64,000 nucleotides of DNA from Pyrobaculum neutrophilum V24Sta (lineage in GTDB: Archaea; Thermoproteota; Thermoprotei; Thermoproteales; Thermoproteaceae), in NCBI RefSeq assembly GCF_000019805.1, contig NC_010525.1, forward strand, positions 1,116,001-1,180,000. Direction: 5' to 3'. Positions within the stretch are counted from its first letter, which is position 1. Every line of letters starts with the position of its first letter. Below the pieces are notes generated by a model. The model worked only from the letters and a program-made list of their open reading frames with translations, ran no database searches and had not been told where the DNA came from. Positions 45,498-54,136 of the stretch are shown here, piece by piece. A program made the position numbers and the translations under genes.

Positions 45498-46876
45498 TGG
45501 ATTTCCTGACGCTTATTCCCACAGTCTCAAGGCCACCTGGCAGAGTTCCCCTCTCTCGGAGGCTTTTCTGGACGGCCGTCGTAGCGACCGTCTATATACT
45601 GATGACGATTACGCCGCTTTACGGCGTACGAACTCAACAGGAGGGGACCCACGCAGCTCAGCAACTACTCTCCATAATATTCGGCACAGCATACGGCACC
45701 TTGGCCCACTTGGGCATCGGCCCTATCGTAATCGCGGGCATCCTTCTAGAGGTGTTCGCCTTCTCCGGCCTGCTGAACCTCGACCTCAACAAGCGCGAGG
45801 ACCGCCTCAAGTTTACTCTACTGCTCAAGTGGGTGGCCTTGGGCATAGCGGCGCTGGAGGCAACCGCGTATGTACTCAGCGGGCAGTTTGGGCAGGTGGG
45901 GCCTGTCGCCGGCTTCCTCATAGTTGTCCAGCTCTTGGTAGCGACCGTGATCATAATCCTCCTCGACGACCTAATGTCGAAGGGCTGGGGCATCGGTAGC
46001 GCCATAAGTCTCATAATCTTCCTCGGCGTAACCCGCCAGATCTTCCTAAGTCTCTTCTCGTGGGACGTGGTGACCGACGTGCATAACCAGACGCACGTGG
46101 TCGGCTTAATCCCCGCGCTTGGGGCGGCGCTCTACGACTTGTTTGCAAGGGGGGACGCGGCTCCTCTGGTAAATCTGATAAATAGGCCGGTGTTTCTACC
46201 GGGGCAACCGACACCCACGTATCTTCCGGACCTCTTCGGACTTCTGTCAACCGTGCTCCTCGGCTACATAATCCTCTACCTGGAGATGATGAAGGTGAAC
46301 ATCCCGGTGACCGCTGGGCAGTACAGAGGGATCAAGTTCAACATACCGCTTAGGTTCGTCTACGTGTCTGTGCTACCGATTATCTTCACCACGTATTCGC
46401 TCCTTCTGGTCGGCCAGATGCTTTTCCCGCTTAGCCGGGACAATCCCGTGATCGGGGCCGTGGTCAGCGTCGTGTTTCCACCCCACCGCTACTTTTTCGA
46501 CGTCCCGCTTCTGGTGGCCCACTTCTTGATCTATGTGGCGTTGGCAACCGCCTTCGCCTGGGTGTGGGTCCAGCTGGCTGGGCTAAGCGCCGAGGATCAA
46601 GCGAGGCAGTTTACCCAATCCCAACTCCACGTGCCTGGCTTTAGGCAGAGCGAGAAGATTCTGGCCAAGCTACTGGAGAGGCCTATCAACGCGTTGACTG
46701 TAATTAGCGGGTTTGTGGCAGGCGCCTTCGCGGCGCTGGGCAACATACTGGGGGTCTGGGGAGGCGGCACTGGGCTTATACTTCTCGTCGAGATCGCGCT
46801 TCAGTACTACGCCCTAGTCATGAGGGAACAGATCATGGAGATGTACCCAGGTCTGAAGGACGTACTGGGAAGATAG
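45494..46876 (+). CDS. secY: Protein translocase subunit SecY
   Basis: 460 residues with ten predicted membrane segments, the archaeal SecY/Sec61-alpha length. It contains [22 protein letters not shown], the plug region after it, [14 protein letters not shown] (TM5) and the cytoplasmic loop [32 protein letters not shown] for ribosome binding. It forms the lateral-gate channel of the Sec translocon in the membrane. Co-transcribed with L15, with a 4-nt overlap. A small basic protein and a SPOUT methyltransferase follow. Confidence 0.95.
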   Translation: MMDFLTLIPTVSRPPGRVPLSRRLFWTAVVATVYILMTITPLYGVRTQQEGTHAAQQLLSIIFGTAYGTLAHLGIGPIVIAGILLEVFAFSGLLNLDLNKREDRLKFTLLLKWVALGIAALEATAYVLSGQFGQVGPVAGFLIVVQLLVATVIIILLDDLMSKGWGIGSAISLIIFLGVTRQIFLSLFSWDVVTDVHNQTHVVGLIPALGAALYDLFARGDAAPLVNLINRPVFLPGQPTPTYLPDLFGLLSTVLLGYIILYLEMMKVNIPVTAGQYRGIKFNIPLRFVYVSVLPIIFTTYSLLLVGQMLFPLSRDNPVIGAVVSVVFPPHRYFFDVPLLVAHFLIYVALATAFAWVWVQLAGLSAEDQARQFTQSQLHVPGFRQSEKILAKLLERPINALTVISGFVAGAFAALGNILGVWGGGTGLILLVEIALQYYALVMREQIMEMYPGLKDVLGR

Positions 46877-46905
46877 TTTAAAAAACCAGCTCTTCTCTAA
46901 TGGGC

Positions 46906-47031
46906 ATGGGCGGACGCCAGAGGACGTCTCTCTTCATGACGACCGAGGAGGAGGCGAAGAAGCTCGGCATAGAGGCGGAGGGCGAGAAGAAGGAGGAAAA
47001 GAAAGGCGGAGAAAAGCAGAAGAAGAAGTAG
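46906..47031 (+). CDS. Small charged protein, 41 aa, unknown
   Basis: An ATG frame of 41 residues ending in TAG at 47029-47031, whose last base is the first base of the next gene's GTG (TAGTG). A TATA box (TTTAAAAAA, about 46877-46885) lies 25 nt upstream. The sequence begins MGGRQRTSLFMTTEEEAKKLGIE and ends in a Lys/Glu-rich tail of alternating K and E. There is no membrane segment. The Lys/Glu tail suggests an RNA- or ribosome-contacting peptide; unknown family. ATG 46900 is an alternative start. Confidence 0.6.
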   Translation: MGGRQRTSLFMTTEEEAKKLGIEAEGEKKEEKKGGEKQKKK

Positions 47032-47822
47032 TGTCTTTTTCCATCGCCGTACCCCACGACTTTCTTTTGGAGGCGCCGGACGAGGCGGGTAAGGTCAGGA
47101 AGCTTGGCTACCTGGCGAGGGCGGCGGCTATATTTAGGGTGGAGGAGGTCGTTATATACCACTACGGCGAACCTCTGAGGGAGGAGATAGACTTCGCCAA
47201 GACCATCCTCGAGTATATGGTCACGCCTCCCTACCTCCGTAGGAGGGTGTATAAGCTCGACAGAAGACTTAGGCTGGCCGGCCTCCTGCCGCCTCTGAAG
47301 ATCCCCAGCCACACCGTGCCGCGTGAGCCCGCGGTTGGGGAGATCCGCGAGGGAGTGGTGGAGAGGTGGGACGGGTACTACTCGCTTGTCTACATCGGTG
47401 GGGGGAGGTACGCCAAGATCCCTAGGCCGTACCCCATAGGCACGCGCCTCCTCGTCAAGATAGAGGCGCCCACTGGGCGGCCCGACACCTACAGAGCTTC
47501 GGTGTACAGGGGCGCCCCGCCTAACTACTGGGGCTTCAGAGTGGAGGTTAGGTCTCTACGGGAGCTCGCCGAGGGTTTCGACGCGGTTGTGTTGACGGGG
47601 AGAGAGGGCAGGTCGATCTGTGAGGTGAAGCCTAGGCTTGGCAGAAGGACTCTTGTGGTGTTTGGGGGGCCTAGGAAGGGCGTAGACGAGATCTATAGGG
47701 AGGAGGGGGTCGAGATGCCGGGGGAGTTGATAAACTTCGTGCCGGGCCAGGGGGTTGAAACCATTAGGACCGAGGAGGCCGTCTTCATAGTGCTGTCTGT
47801 TTTGAACTTGAGGAGGTGCTAG
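47031..47822 (+). CDS. SPOUT-type RNA methyltransferase (DUF171/C9orf114-like)
   Basis: 263 residues. The N-terminal VRKLGYLARAAAIFRVEEVVIYHYG and the C-terminal RTLVVFGGPRKGVDEIYREEGVEMPGELINFVPGQGVETIRTEEAVFIVLSVLNL form the trefoil-knot SAM-binding fold, with the conserved GxxGPGQGVETIRTEEA end. An OB-like insert lies between (about residues 95-165). Homologues methylate RNA; the site is unknown. It starts 1 nt within the preceding small gene's stop and overlaps the convergent nucleotidyltransferase gene by 4 nt. Confidence 0.85.
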   Translation: MSFSIAVPHDFLLEAPDEAGKVRKLGYLARAAAIFRVEEVVIYHYGEPLREEIDFAKTILEYMVTPPYLRRRVYKLDRRLRLAGLLPPLKIPSHTVPREPAVGEIREGVVERWDGYYSLVYIGGGRYAKIPRPYPIGTRLLVKIEAPTGRPDTYRASVYRGAPPNYWGFRVEVRSLRELAEGFDAVVLTGREGRSICEVKPRLGRRTLVVFGGPRKGVDEIYREEGVEMPGELINFVPGQGVETIRTEEAVFIVLSVLNLRRC

Positions 47823-49042
47823 ACCAGCGAGAAGCCCTCTAGCTTCACCCCCCTTTCCACCGTCTTGTGCGGCCACACCCTTACGTTTTTTAGCTGGGCC
47901 CCCTCGCCCACGTAGGCGTTGTCAGCTACAACTGAGTCCTCCACGACGGCGCCGTCTCCGATGTATACATGGCGTCCTATGATAGACCGCTTTATAGAGA
48001 CGCCGCTACCGACGTAGGTTCTGTCCATCACCACGGACTCCTCCACCGCCGTTTTTTCCCCTATTATGACGTAGTTGTCCACCACGGACTCTCTTAGGTA
48101 TGCGCCGCCTCCGATTTGTACATGGCGCCCTATCAACACGGGGCCCTCCACCCTTATCGCGTTATTGACGATGTCCTCTCTGATCTTGGCCTTCAGCGAC
48201 TTAGACCGCTCGCTGGTGCCTTGGGCGTATATCTGCGGCGCGATTTCCTCGGCCTCGAGCTCCTCCGGCGGGAGGTGTCTAAGGAGGAACCGGACGGCTT
48301 TTAGGTAGCGTTCTGGGGTCCCCACGTCGAACCAGTAGCCGCTTGTCACGTAGCCGTAGACGGGTAGGCCCGTCTCTATGCAGGCCGGTATGACGTCTCC
48401 GCCGAAGTCCATCTTGCCCTCGCGGTAGAGCTTCTGGCCAACTTCGCCTTTGAAGAAGCTTCTGAAGTCCTCCGATAGTATGTATAGGCCGGTGTTGACC
48501 AGGTTGCTGGGGGCCTCCTCCCTCCTCTTGGGCTTCTCCACGAACTTCAATATACGCATGTCTTCCCCCACCGCCGCAACGCCGAACTCGCTTAGGTTGC
48601 CGGCCTCCTCCTTTAGGGCGATGGTGATGAAGGCCTTATGCGAGCTGTGGAACCTGTACATGTCTTGGATGTCGAGTTTAAAGATGTTGTCGCCTTGTAC
48701 GACGAGGACCGGCTCTGCGATGTCGTAGTACTCAAGAGTGGCGAGGACGGCCTCGGCGTTGCCTCTGGTCTCAACCCTGGGCATGTATCTAATTCTGACT
48801 TTTCTGCCGTATCTCTCGTAGAGCCAGCCCCCCTCCCTAAAGTAGTCGTATATGTCGCGGTAGTTGTGGTAGCCTCTAACGCCGAAGTAGAACTCCTCAA
48901 CCCCCTGCTGAGCTAGGTGTAAAATCGAGAGCTCCACGAGGGGTCTGTTGAGTATGCGGACCATGGCCTTGGAGGTCTCGACGGTGAGGGGCCTGAGCCT
49001 AACCGCCTCCCCACCTACCGGTATCACAGCTATCTTTACCAT
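47819..49042 (-). CDS. Sugar-1-phosphate nucleotidyltransferase with left-handed beta-helix
   Basis: 407 residues. The N-terminal half is a nucleotidyltransferase: IAVIPVGGEAVRLRPLTVETSKAMVRILNRPLVE, then VVQGDNIF and GYWFDVGTPERYLKA. The C-terminal 130 residues form hexapeptide repeats (VIGEKTAVEESVV, YVGSGVSIKRSIIGRHVYIGDGAVVEDSV), a left-handed beta-helix as in GlmU-like enzymes. It makes NDP-sugars. The first motif reads GGEAVRLRPLT, in which Gly and Arg are kept. ATG 49042 is chosen, with a TATA box (AAAATAAAAAAAT) 24 nt upstream. It probably supplies activated sugar for the glycogen synthase cluster. Confidence 0.9.
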   Translation of the reverse strand: MVKIAVIPVGGEAVRLRPLTVETSKAMVRILNRPLVELSILHLAQQGVEEFYFGVRGYHNYRDIYDYFREGGWLYERYGRKVRIRYMPRVETRGNAEAVLATLEYYDIAEPVLVVQGDNIFKLDIQDMYRFHSSHKAFITIALKEEAGNLSEFGVAAVGEDMRILKFVEKPKRREEAPSNLVNTGLYILSEDFRSFFKGEVGQKLYREGKMDFGGDVIPACIETGLPVYGYVTSGYWFDVGTPERYLKAVRFLLRHLPPEELEAEEIAPQIYAQGTSERSKSLKAKIREDIVNNAIRVEGPVLIGRHVQIGGGAYLRESVVDNYVIIGEKTAVEESVVMDRTYVGSGVSIKRSIIGRHVYIGDGAVVEDSVVADNAYVGEGAQLKNVRVWPHKTVERGVKLEGFSLV

Positions 49043-49080
49043 GTAATAAACTCTTTCCATTTTTTTATTTTGCGGACGCG

Positions 49081-50529
49081 CTAGCTTACGGCGCGGAAGT
49101 AGGCGAATTGTCTTGCTTTTTCGTAGCAACGCTCCAACATGTCTACGACGTTTCCAATTCTGAACTTGGCGTCGACGTAGCTCGCTATATATTGTCTCGG
49201 CGGCGGTTTGTAGCGCCCTGAGGCAACGGCCTCCATGGCTCTCCCCAGCCCCTCCACGTCTTCGGGCTCCACCAGTAGGCCTAACCCGTCTACTACCTCG
49301 GGCAACCCGCCGACCTTAGCCGCTATCACCGGGGTGCCCAACGCCATGGCCTCTATGGCGGAGATGCCGAAGGGCTCCCACCTAGACGGCATAACCAACG
49401 CCTTCGCCACGTAGTGTAGGGCTTTGTAGAGCCTCGGCGGGATTTTAGCCGTCGAGAGCGCCGCCCTACCCCGCCTCTCCCACACCAGCCTTTTGACGTA
49501 TTCCTCGTAGCCGAAGTCCCCCGACGGGATGCCCAACACGAGGAGTCGGGCGGAGGGGGCGTGGTCCAGCGCTCTTACGGCTAAGTCGATGCCCTTCTGG
49601 GAGGTGAGTCTCCCCACCGCGAGGAGCAGTCCGCCGTTTTTGTCTAAGCCGCCTACGACGCCGAGGCGTTCCACCTCCTCCACCAGCCGCCAGACGTCTC
49701 CCTCCGACACCCCCTCCACCTCCTTAAGGCTCCAGTCCGTGGCGTTGTATACGACGCAGGTCTTCGGGCGTATCCACTCGCCGTATTTACGCAGGAGCTC
49801 CTCAAGATACCCATAGCTGACCGTAGACACCGCGTCTGCCTCCACTACGCCGAATCTCTCCACGCTCCCCCAGCCCTCGTCCCACACAGCGCTGTAGTGC
49901 TCCCACCGGTGGCAACAGACCCGCCAGACTGGGTGCCGCCGGTTCTGTAGCCCGCTCCACTCCGCGTAGTGCCAAGGGAAGCGGTAGTCCCAGGAGAGGT
50001 GTACCGTGAAGAGGAGGGGGATGGCGAGGCCTCTCCTCTCCGCCGCATCGCGTAGCGCAACGCCGGCTAGGACGGTGGGCCAGTCGTTGACGTGTATTAG
50101 GTCCGGTAGGCCGAAGCGCTCCGCAAAGGCGGCCGCCGCCCTCGCCAGGAGGGAGGCCTTCTCCTCGGCGTATTCGTAAACCCCCCACCTGTCGAAGATG
50201 TGCCCCGTCGTGTAGTCTAGCCCTTTAAACATCACGACCTTGACGCCTTCTACGTACGTTGCCTCTGCCCCTAGGCAGTAGGGGTACGCCCCCCCGTCTT
50301 GCCCCCGCCGTTCTCCACACGCTCGAAAGTCCAGGGGGTAAAGATCGAATCCTCTGTTTGGGTCGAGGTGTCTGCCGTGGCTGGGCATCAGGACTGTGAC
50401 GTCGTATCCCCTCCTCGCGAGGCCAACGGCGTACTGCCTAACGGCTTCGCCGAGGCCGCCCACTTTTACCAAGCCGCCGAACTCCATAGCTATGATGTAG
50501 ACGCGTCTTATCTTCTCCGGCGCCCGCAT
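49081..50529 (-). CDS. Glycogen/starch synthase (GT5)
   Basis: 482 residues. It starts IAMEFGGLVKVGGLGEAVRQYAVGLARRGYDVTVLMPSH, with the K-x-G-G-L motif (VKVGGLGE) that binds the ADP/UDP moiety. The C-terminal Rossmann half holds GRLTSQKGIDLAVRAL, LVMPSRWEPFGISAIEAMALGTPVIAAKVGGLPEVVDG, the conserved E-P-F-G donor site. It elongates alpha-1,4-glucan. One nt separates its ATG from the stop of the GH57 gene, so they share an mRNA. Cluster neighbours: nucleotidyltransferase and phosphorylase. Confidence 0.93.
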   Translation of the reverse strand: MRAPEKIRRVYIIAMEFGGLVKVGGLGEAVRQYAVGLARRGYDVTVLMPSHGRHLDPNRGFDLYPLDFRACGERRGQDGGAYPYCLGAEATYVEGVKVVMFKGLDYTTGHIFDRWGVYEYAEEKASLLARAAAAFAERFGLPDLIHVNDWPTVLAGVALRDAAERRGLAIPLLFTVHLSWDYRFPWHYAEWSGLQNRRHPVWRVCCHRWEHYSAVWDEGWGSVERFGVVEADAVSTVSYGYLEELLRKYGEWIRPKTCVVYNATDWSLKEVEGVSEGDVWRLVEEVERLGVVGGLDKNGGLLLAVGRLTSQKGIDLAVRALDHAPSARLLVLGIPSGDFGYEEYVKRLVWERRGRAALSTAKIPPRLYKALHYVAKALVMPSRWEPFGISAIEAMALGTPVIAAKVGGLPEVVDGLGLLVEPEDVEGLGRAMEAVASGRYKPPPRQYIASYVDAKFRIGNVVDMLERCYEKARQFAYFRAVS

Positions 50530-50530
50530 G

Positions 50531-51904
50531 TCAGCCGAGGATCCTCTCCGCCTCTTGTGGAGAAAGGAGGAAGACGTCTGTGAGCCACCTTTTGAGGTCT
50601 TGGCGGTGGCGTTTCTTGAAGCCGGCGTCTGTGTTCCTCAGCTCCTTCAGCGAACAGATCCTCGCCCCGTGGCCGTGGAAGCACCTCTCGTCGTTAAACA
50701 CAAGCCTTTCTGCGGCCTCTGCGCTCCACTTCTCCCTGATCTCCACCAACAAGGCCGTCAGAGCCGCCATGTAGACGTCGTGTGCCTTGTAGGCGGAGCC
50801 GTAGGGGCTGAAGTAGGAGTGGACCTCCCCCGCGGGCCCCGTCTTGGTCGCTTGGTAGTAGAAGTGGTCGCTTGTGGAGAGCTCTCTCCAGAGCTTCAGC
50901 GTTTCCCCGCCGAGGGCTTTCGCGTATGGGTAAAGCCACGTGAGTAGGGCGAAGGAGCTGCGCTGCATCTCGTTCCCCAGCCACGCAGATAGGTCTCTTT
51001 CGTCCGCCCAGCTGATGGTGGCCCAGGGGGGGACGTCGTATGTATCCCTTGGCGGGTGGAGGGACGCCGCCTCTGAGACCGTGGCGAATCTAAGACGCGG
51101 CCTCTTCGCGATTTCTCTCGGGAGCCACCTGAGGAACTCGTGGATGCCGGACTCCGGCCAGTGGTGTTCCCCAAACGTCTCGTAGTCTACTGCTATGAAC
51201 GCCACGTCGCCTGGGGTTGCGTCAAGCCACGAGGCGTACTTGTCCGCAGTCAGCGGCCACTGGTCCCACCACCTAGCCCCGAACCTGAAGCCTATGTCGT
51301 CGCTTAGTCTGTAGTTGCGGACCAGCACCCTCGCGTCGCAGCCCCAGGCCTTGTAGACGTAGTTGGGGGAGCGCCACCCCAAAACCCAGTCCACCCCCTC
51401 CGTCACCACCGTCTCGAAGCCCATGGAGTGGAGGAAGCACGCGATGTCGTTGTTGTAGATGAACTCGGTGTTTTCGGCAGCTCTCGGCCTTACGCCGATT
51501 AGCTCCTCCACGGCCTTCCTCTGCATCTCCACCTGCTCCCTGAACTCCTCCCTGTCTATGAACCATGCCAGGCTGTGGTAGTAGGTCTGGGCGGTGAACT
51601 CAGCCGCCTCCCGCGATGCCAACGCCCGGAAGAGGTCTAGGACGTCTGGGGCGTGCCTCCGGAACTGTTCAAGGGCTAGGCCGCTTAGGCTGAAGGTCAC
51701 CTTGAAACCCGGCGTTTCCAGCGCCGCCTCATATATGATCTTGGTGGCCTTCCGGTAGACTCTTTCGGAGACCCTCCTGAAGATGGCGGCGTTTAGCTCA
51801 TCGTAGAAGATCTCCACGTCGCTCGGCCTTCTTGGGTATACCCTGTGGAGGTCCGGCCTTATCCTCCGGGGCTGGTGCACCTCTAGAAAAAGCACAACGT
51901 GCAT
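50531..51904 (-). CDS. Glycoside hydrolase family 57
   Basis: 457 residues. Region 1 (VVLFLEVHQPRRI) has the HQP motif, a later AENTEFIYNNDIA holds the nucleophile Glu region, and GDVAFIAVDYETFGEHHWPESG with the acid/base Asp is typical. Family 57 includes thermophilic alpha-amylases and branching enzymes; the sequence, about 457 residues, matches the archaeal alpha-amylase-like group, but a branching activity is not excluded. ATG 51904 is chosen: TATA box ATATATTTAAAGG at about 51922-51934 is 24 nt upstream. Confidence 0.9.
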   Translation of the reverse strand: MHVVLFLEVHQPRRIRPDLHRVYPRRPSDVEIFYDELNAAIFRRVSERVYRKATKIIYEAALETPGFKVTFSLSGLALEQFRRHAPDVLDLFRALASREAAEFTAQTYYHSLAWFIDREEFREQVEMQRKAVEELIGVRPRAAENTEFIYNNDIACFLHSMGFETVVTEGVDWVLGWRSPNYVYKAWGCDARVLVRNYRLSDDIGFRFGARWWDQWPLTADKYASWLDATPGDVAFIAVDYETFGEHHWPESGIHEFLRWLPREIAKRPRLRFATVSEAASLHPPRDTYDVPPWATISWADERDLSAWLGNEMQRSSFALLTWLYPYAKALGGETLKLWRELSTSDHFYYQATKTGPAGEVHSYFSPYGSAYKAHDVYMAALTALLVEIREKWSAEAAERLVFNDERCFHGHGARICSLKELRNTDAGFKKRHRQDLKRWLTDVFLLSPQEAERILG

Positions 51905-51946
51905 AGGGCTTAGCACACCTTTAAATATATCCGCATCGTGGATTCT
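51905..51946. promoter_or_regulatory. Shared TATA element of GH57 and AOR genes
   Basis: A 42-bp gap between divergent genes. One near-palindromic AT element (CTTTAAATATATCC, about 51919-51932) reads as TATA in both directions. It is 24 nt from the ATG at 51904 (minus) and about 23 nt from the GTG at 51947 (plus). The two glycogen-related genes may therefore be controlled together. Confidence 0.55.
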
Positions 51947-53776
51947 GTGGCTGGTTGGCAGGGGAGGTTGCTGAGGGTGGACTTGACGCGGAGGAAGGCT
52001 GTTGTACAAGGGCTTGACGCCGCGGTGGCGCGGGATTTCATAGGGGGGCGCGGCCTCGCGGCTAAGATACTGTGGGACGAGCTCCCTCCGGGAGTCGACC
52101 CCCTGTCGCCCTACAACAAGCTGATCTTCGCCGCCGGGCCGTTGACGGGCTTGCCGGGGCCTAACTTCGGGAAACTCGTCGTAGCGGCTAAAAGCCCCCT
52201 CACGGGCGGCTACGGCGACGGAAACATAGGGACGTGGGCAGCCGTAAATTTGAGGAAGGCAGGGTACGACGCCTTGGTCGTGGAGGGGAGGGCCGAGAAG
52301 CCCTCCTACATCTTCATAGACGGCGATAGGGTGGAGATCCTAGAGGCGGGGGACCTCTGGGGGCTAAACGCGTGGTCTGTGGAGGAGAAGTTGCAGAAGA
52401 TCCACGGGAGAGATGCGGCGGTGATAACCATAGGGCCGGCTGGGGAGAACTTGGTCAGATTCGCCACGGTGGTTTCCCACAAGGGGCGCTCGGGAGGCCG
52501 GCCGGGCATGGGCGCAGTTATGGGGTCGAAGAACTTGAAGGCTGTGGTGGTTAAGGGCAAGGGGGAGGTCCCCCTGGCGGACAAGGCGGCCTATCAGCGC
52601 CTCGCCGTAGAGGCGGTAAGGGAGGGCTCCTCAAGCCCCAGCTACGGCTTCTGGATGAGGCAGGGGACCACCTCCACCGTGGAGTGGGCGCAGGAGGCGA
52701 GCGTTCTACCCGCCTACAACTACTCGGAGGGGCAGTTCGACGATTTTTCCAAGATCGGCGGCGGCGCTGTGGAGAAGCTTGAGACGGATCTCAAGTCATG
52801 TCCGCTCTGTTTTATGGCGTGTGGCCACTGGGTCCCCGCGGAGTCGGGGAGCGTGGAGGTGGACTACGAGAACTTGGCCATGCTGGGGTCTAACCTTGGG
52901 ATAGGCGATCTATACAAGGTAGGGGAGTTAAACAGGATCGCAGACGTGATGGGCATGGACACCATTTCGCTTGGCAACGTGCTGGGCTACGTGATGGAGG
53001 CCTCGGAAAGGGGATACGGCGATAGGCTGGGCTTTGTGGTTGAGTGGGGCGACTACGAAGCCGCGAGACAGCTGGCCCTCGACATCGCATACAGGAGGGG
53101 GGTGGGGGATCTTCTGGCAGACGGCGTTAGGAAGGTCGCGGAGAGGATAGGCGGGCAGGACTTCGCGATGCACGTCAAGGGGCTTGAGATCTCGGCCTAC
53201 GACTGCCACGCGGCGCCTGCCATGGCTCTTGCCTACGCCACCTCCCCCATCGGCGCCCACCACAAGGACGCTTGGGTTATCGCCTGGGAGGTGAAGACGG
53301 ACCGCTTTGGGTACACGAGGGATAAGGCGGCGAAGGTGGTGGAGCTACAGAGGATCAGAGGCGGTTGGTTCGAGACCTTCGTCGGGTGCCGCTTCCCCTG
53401 GGTGGAGGTGGGGCTCTCCCTCGACTGGTACCCGAGGCTCTTCAAGGCTGCCACTGGGGTAGACGCCACGCCTGAGTACTTCAACGAGGTTGGCGACAGG
53501 ATCTACGCGCTTATCCGCGCCTTCTGGGTGAGGGAGTACGGGTGGTGGAGTAGAGAGCTGGATATGCCCCCGGCTAAGTGGTTCAAGGAGCCGCTTACGA
53601 AGGGGCCATTAAAGGGCGCCCGCCTAGACCCCGAGGGCTACGGCCGACTCCTCGACTACTACTACGAGCTACGCGGCTGGGACAGGCGGGGAGTGCCCAG
53701 GCGGGAGACGTTGGAGAAGCTCGGCCTCGGCTACGTCGCGGCGGAGCTGGAGAGGCTTGGGCTAGCCGGAGGTTAA
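51947..53776 (+). CDS. Aldehyde:ferredoxin oxidoreductase family (tungsten) enzyme
   Basis: 609 residues from GTG 51947 (MAGWQGRLLRVDLT, the AOR start motif); GTG 51938 is in frame but too near the TATA box. It has LTGLPGPNFGKLVVAAKSPLTGGYGDGNIG, the Fe-S cysteines SCPLCFMACGHW (C-x2-C-x3-C) and a distal Cys in FVGCRFPWVEVGLS, and SPIGAHHKDAW. Such enzymes use a tungstopterin and one [4Fe-4S] cluster to oxidise aldehydes with ferredoxin. Whether it is AOR, FOR or GAPOR is undecided; the glycogen cluster favours glyceraldehyde-3-phosphate. Confidence 0.9.
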   Translation: MAGWQGRLLRVDLTRRKAVVQGLDAAVARDFIGGRGLAAKILWDELPPGVDPLSPYNKLIFAAGPLTGLPGPNFGKLVVAAKSPLTGGYGDGNIGTWAAVNLRKAGYDALVVEGRAEKPSYIFIDGDRVEILEAGDLWGLNAWSVEEKLQKIHGRDAAVITIGPAGENLVRFATVVSHKGRSGGRPGMGAVMGSKNLKAVVVKGKGEVPLADKAAYQRLAVEAVREGSSSPSYGFWMRQGTTSTVEWAQEASVLPAYNYSEGQFDDFSKIGGGAVEKLETDLKSCPLCFMACGHWVPAESGSVEVDYENLAMLGSNLGIGDLYKVGELNRIADVMGMDTISLGNVLGYVMEASERGYGDRLGFVVEWGDYEAARQLALDIAYRRGVGDLLADGVRKVAERIGGQDFAMHVKGLEISAYDCHAAPAMALAYATSPIGAHHKDAWVIAWEVKTDRFGYTRDKAAKVVELQRIRGGWFETFVGCRFPWVEVGLSLDWYPRLFKAATGVDATPEYFNEVGDRIYALIRAFWVREYGWWSRELDMPPAKWFKEPLTKGPLKGARLDPEGYGRLLDYYYELRGWDRRGVPRRETLEKLGLGYVAAELERLGLAGG

Positions 53777-54136
53777 GACCCCCTTCGAGGCGTCTGCCGC
53801 CCCGGAGGTAGCCCGCCCACCGCCGCCGTTGGGTCTCTCAAGGCGGAGGAGGCGTCGGGATCCAGCGGCTCTGCGCTTGGATAGTTTTCTTCAAATTCGG
53901 CTGGGCTCTTCGGCGGAGGAAAGCGGCTTGTTATGCATCTACAGCTGTGCGGGGGCCGACCCATGTGTCTGCCCCGGCCGGGGCCGCAGGAGACCTCCCT
54001 CGATGCCCCCGCGCGCCTGGGTGTCTGCCGATGGGGGCGCCGGCGGGCGGCGTGGGCCTGCGACTGATGCCGGCGTCCGCCTTGGGCGCGTCGGCCCAAT
54101 AGTAAAAAATATTTTGGGATTCTTGAGGGGCTCCTC
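53777..54136. other. 360-bp gene-free stretch with structured RNA candidate
   Basis: No supported open frame. The 3' half (53953-54097, 145 nt) is closed by an 8-bp helix GGGCCGAC/GTCGGCCC and contains further 5-6-bp helices (GCCCC/GGGGC, GCCCCC/GGGGGC and GCCGGC/GCCGGC), which would give a multibranched fold. It could be an RNA gene on either strand; promoter boxes are weak on the plus side, and the AT-rich box at about 54103-54117 better fits the phosphorylase gene. The 5' half holds a GC-rich stretch with GGAGGAAAG at about 53915-53923. Confidence 0.4.

Noticed and set aside
48075-48308. Small plus-strand frames inside the nucleotidyltransferase gene
   Set aside because: They are antisense to hexapeptide repeats with clear family signature and have no promoter.
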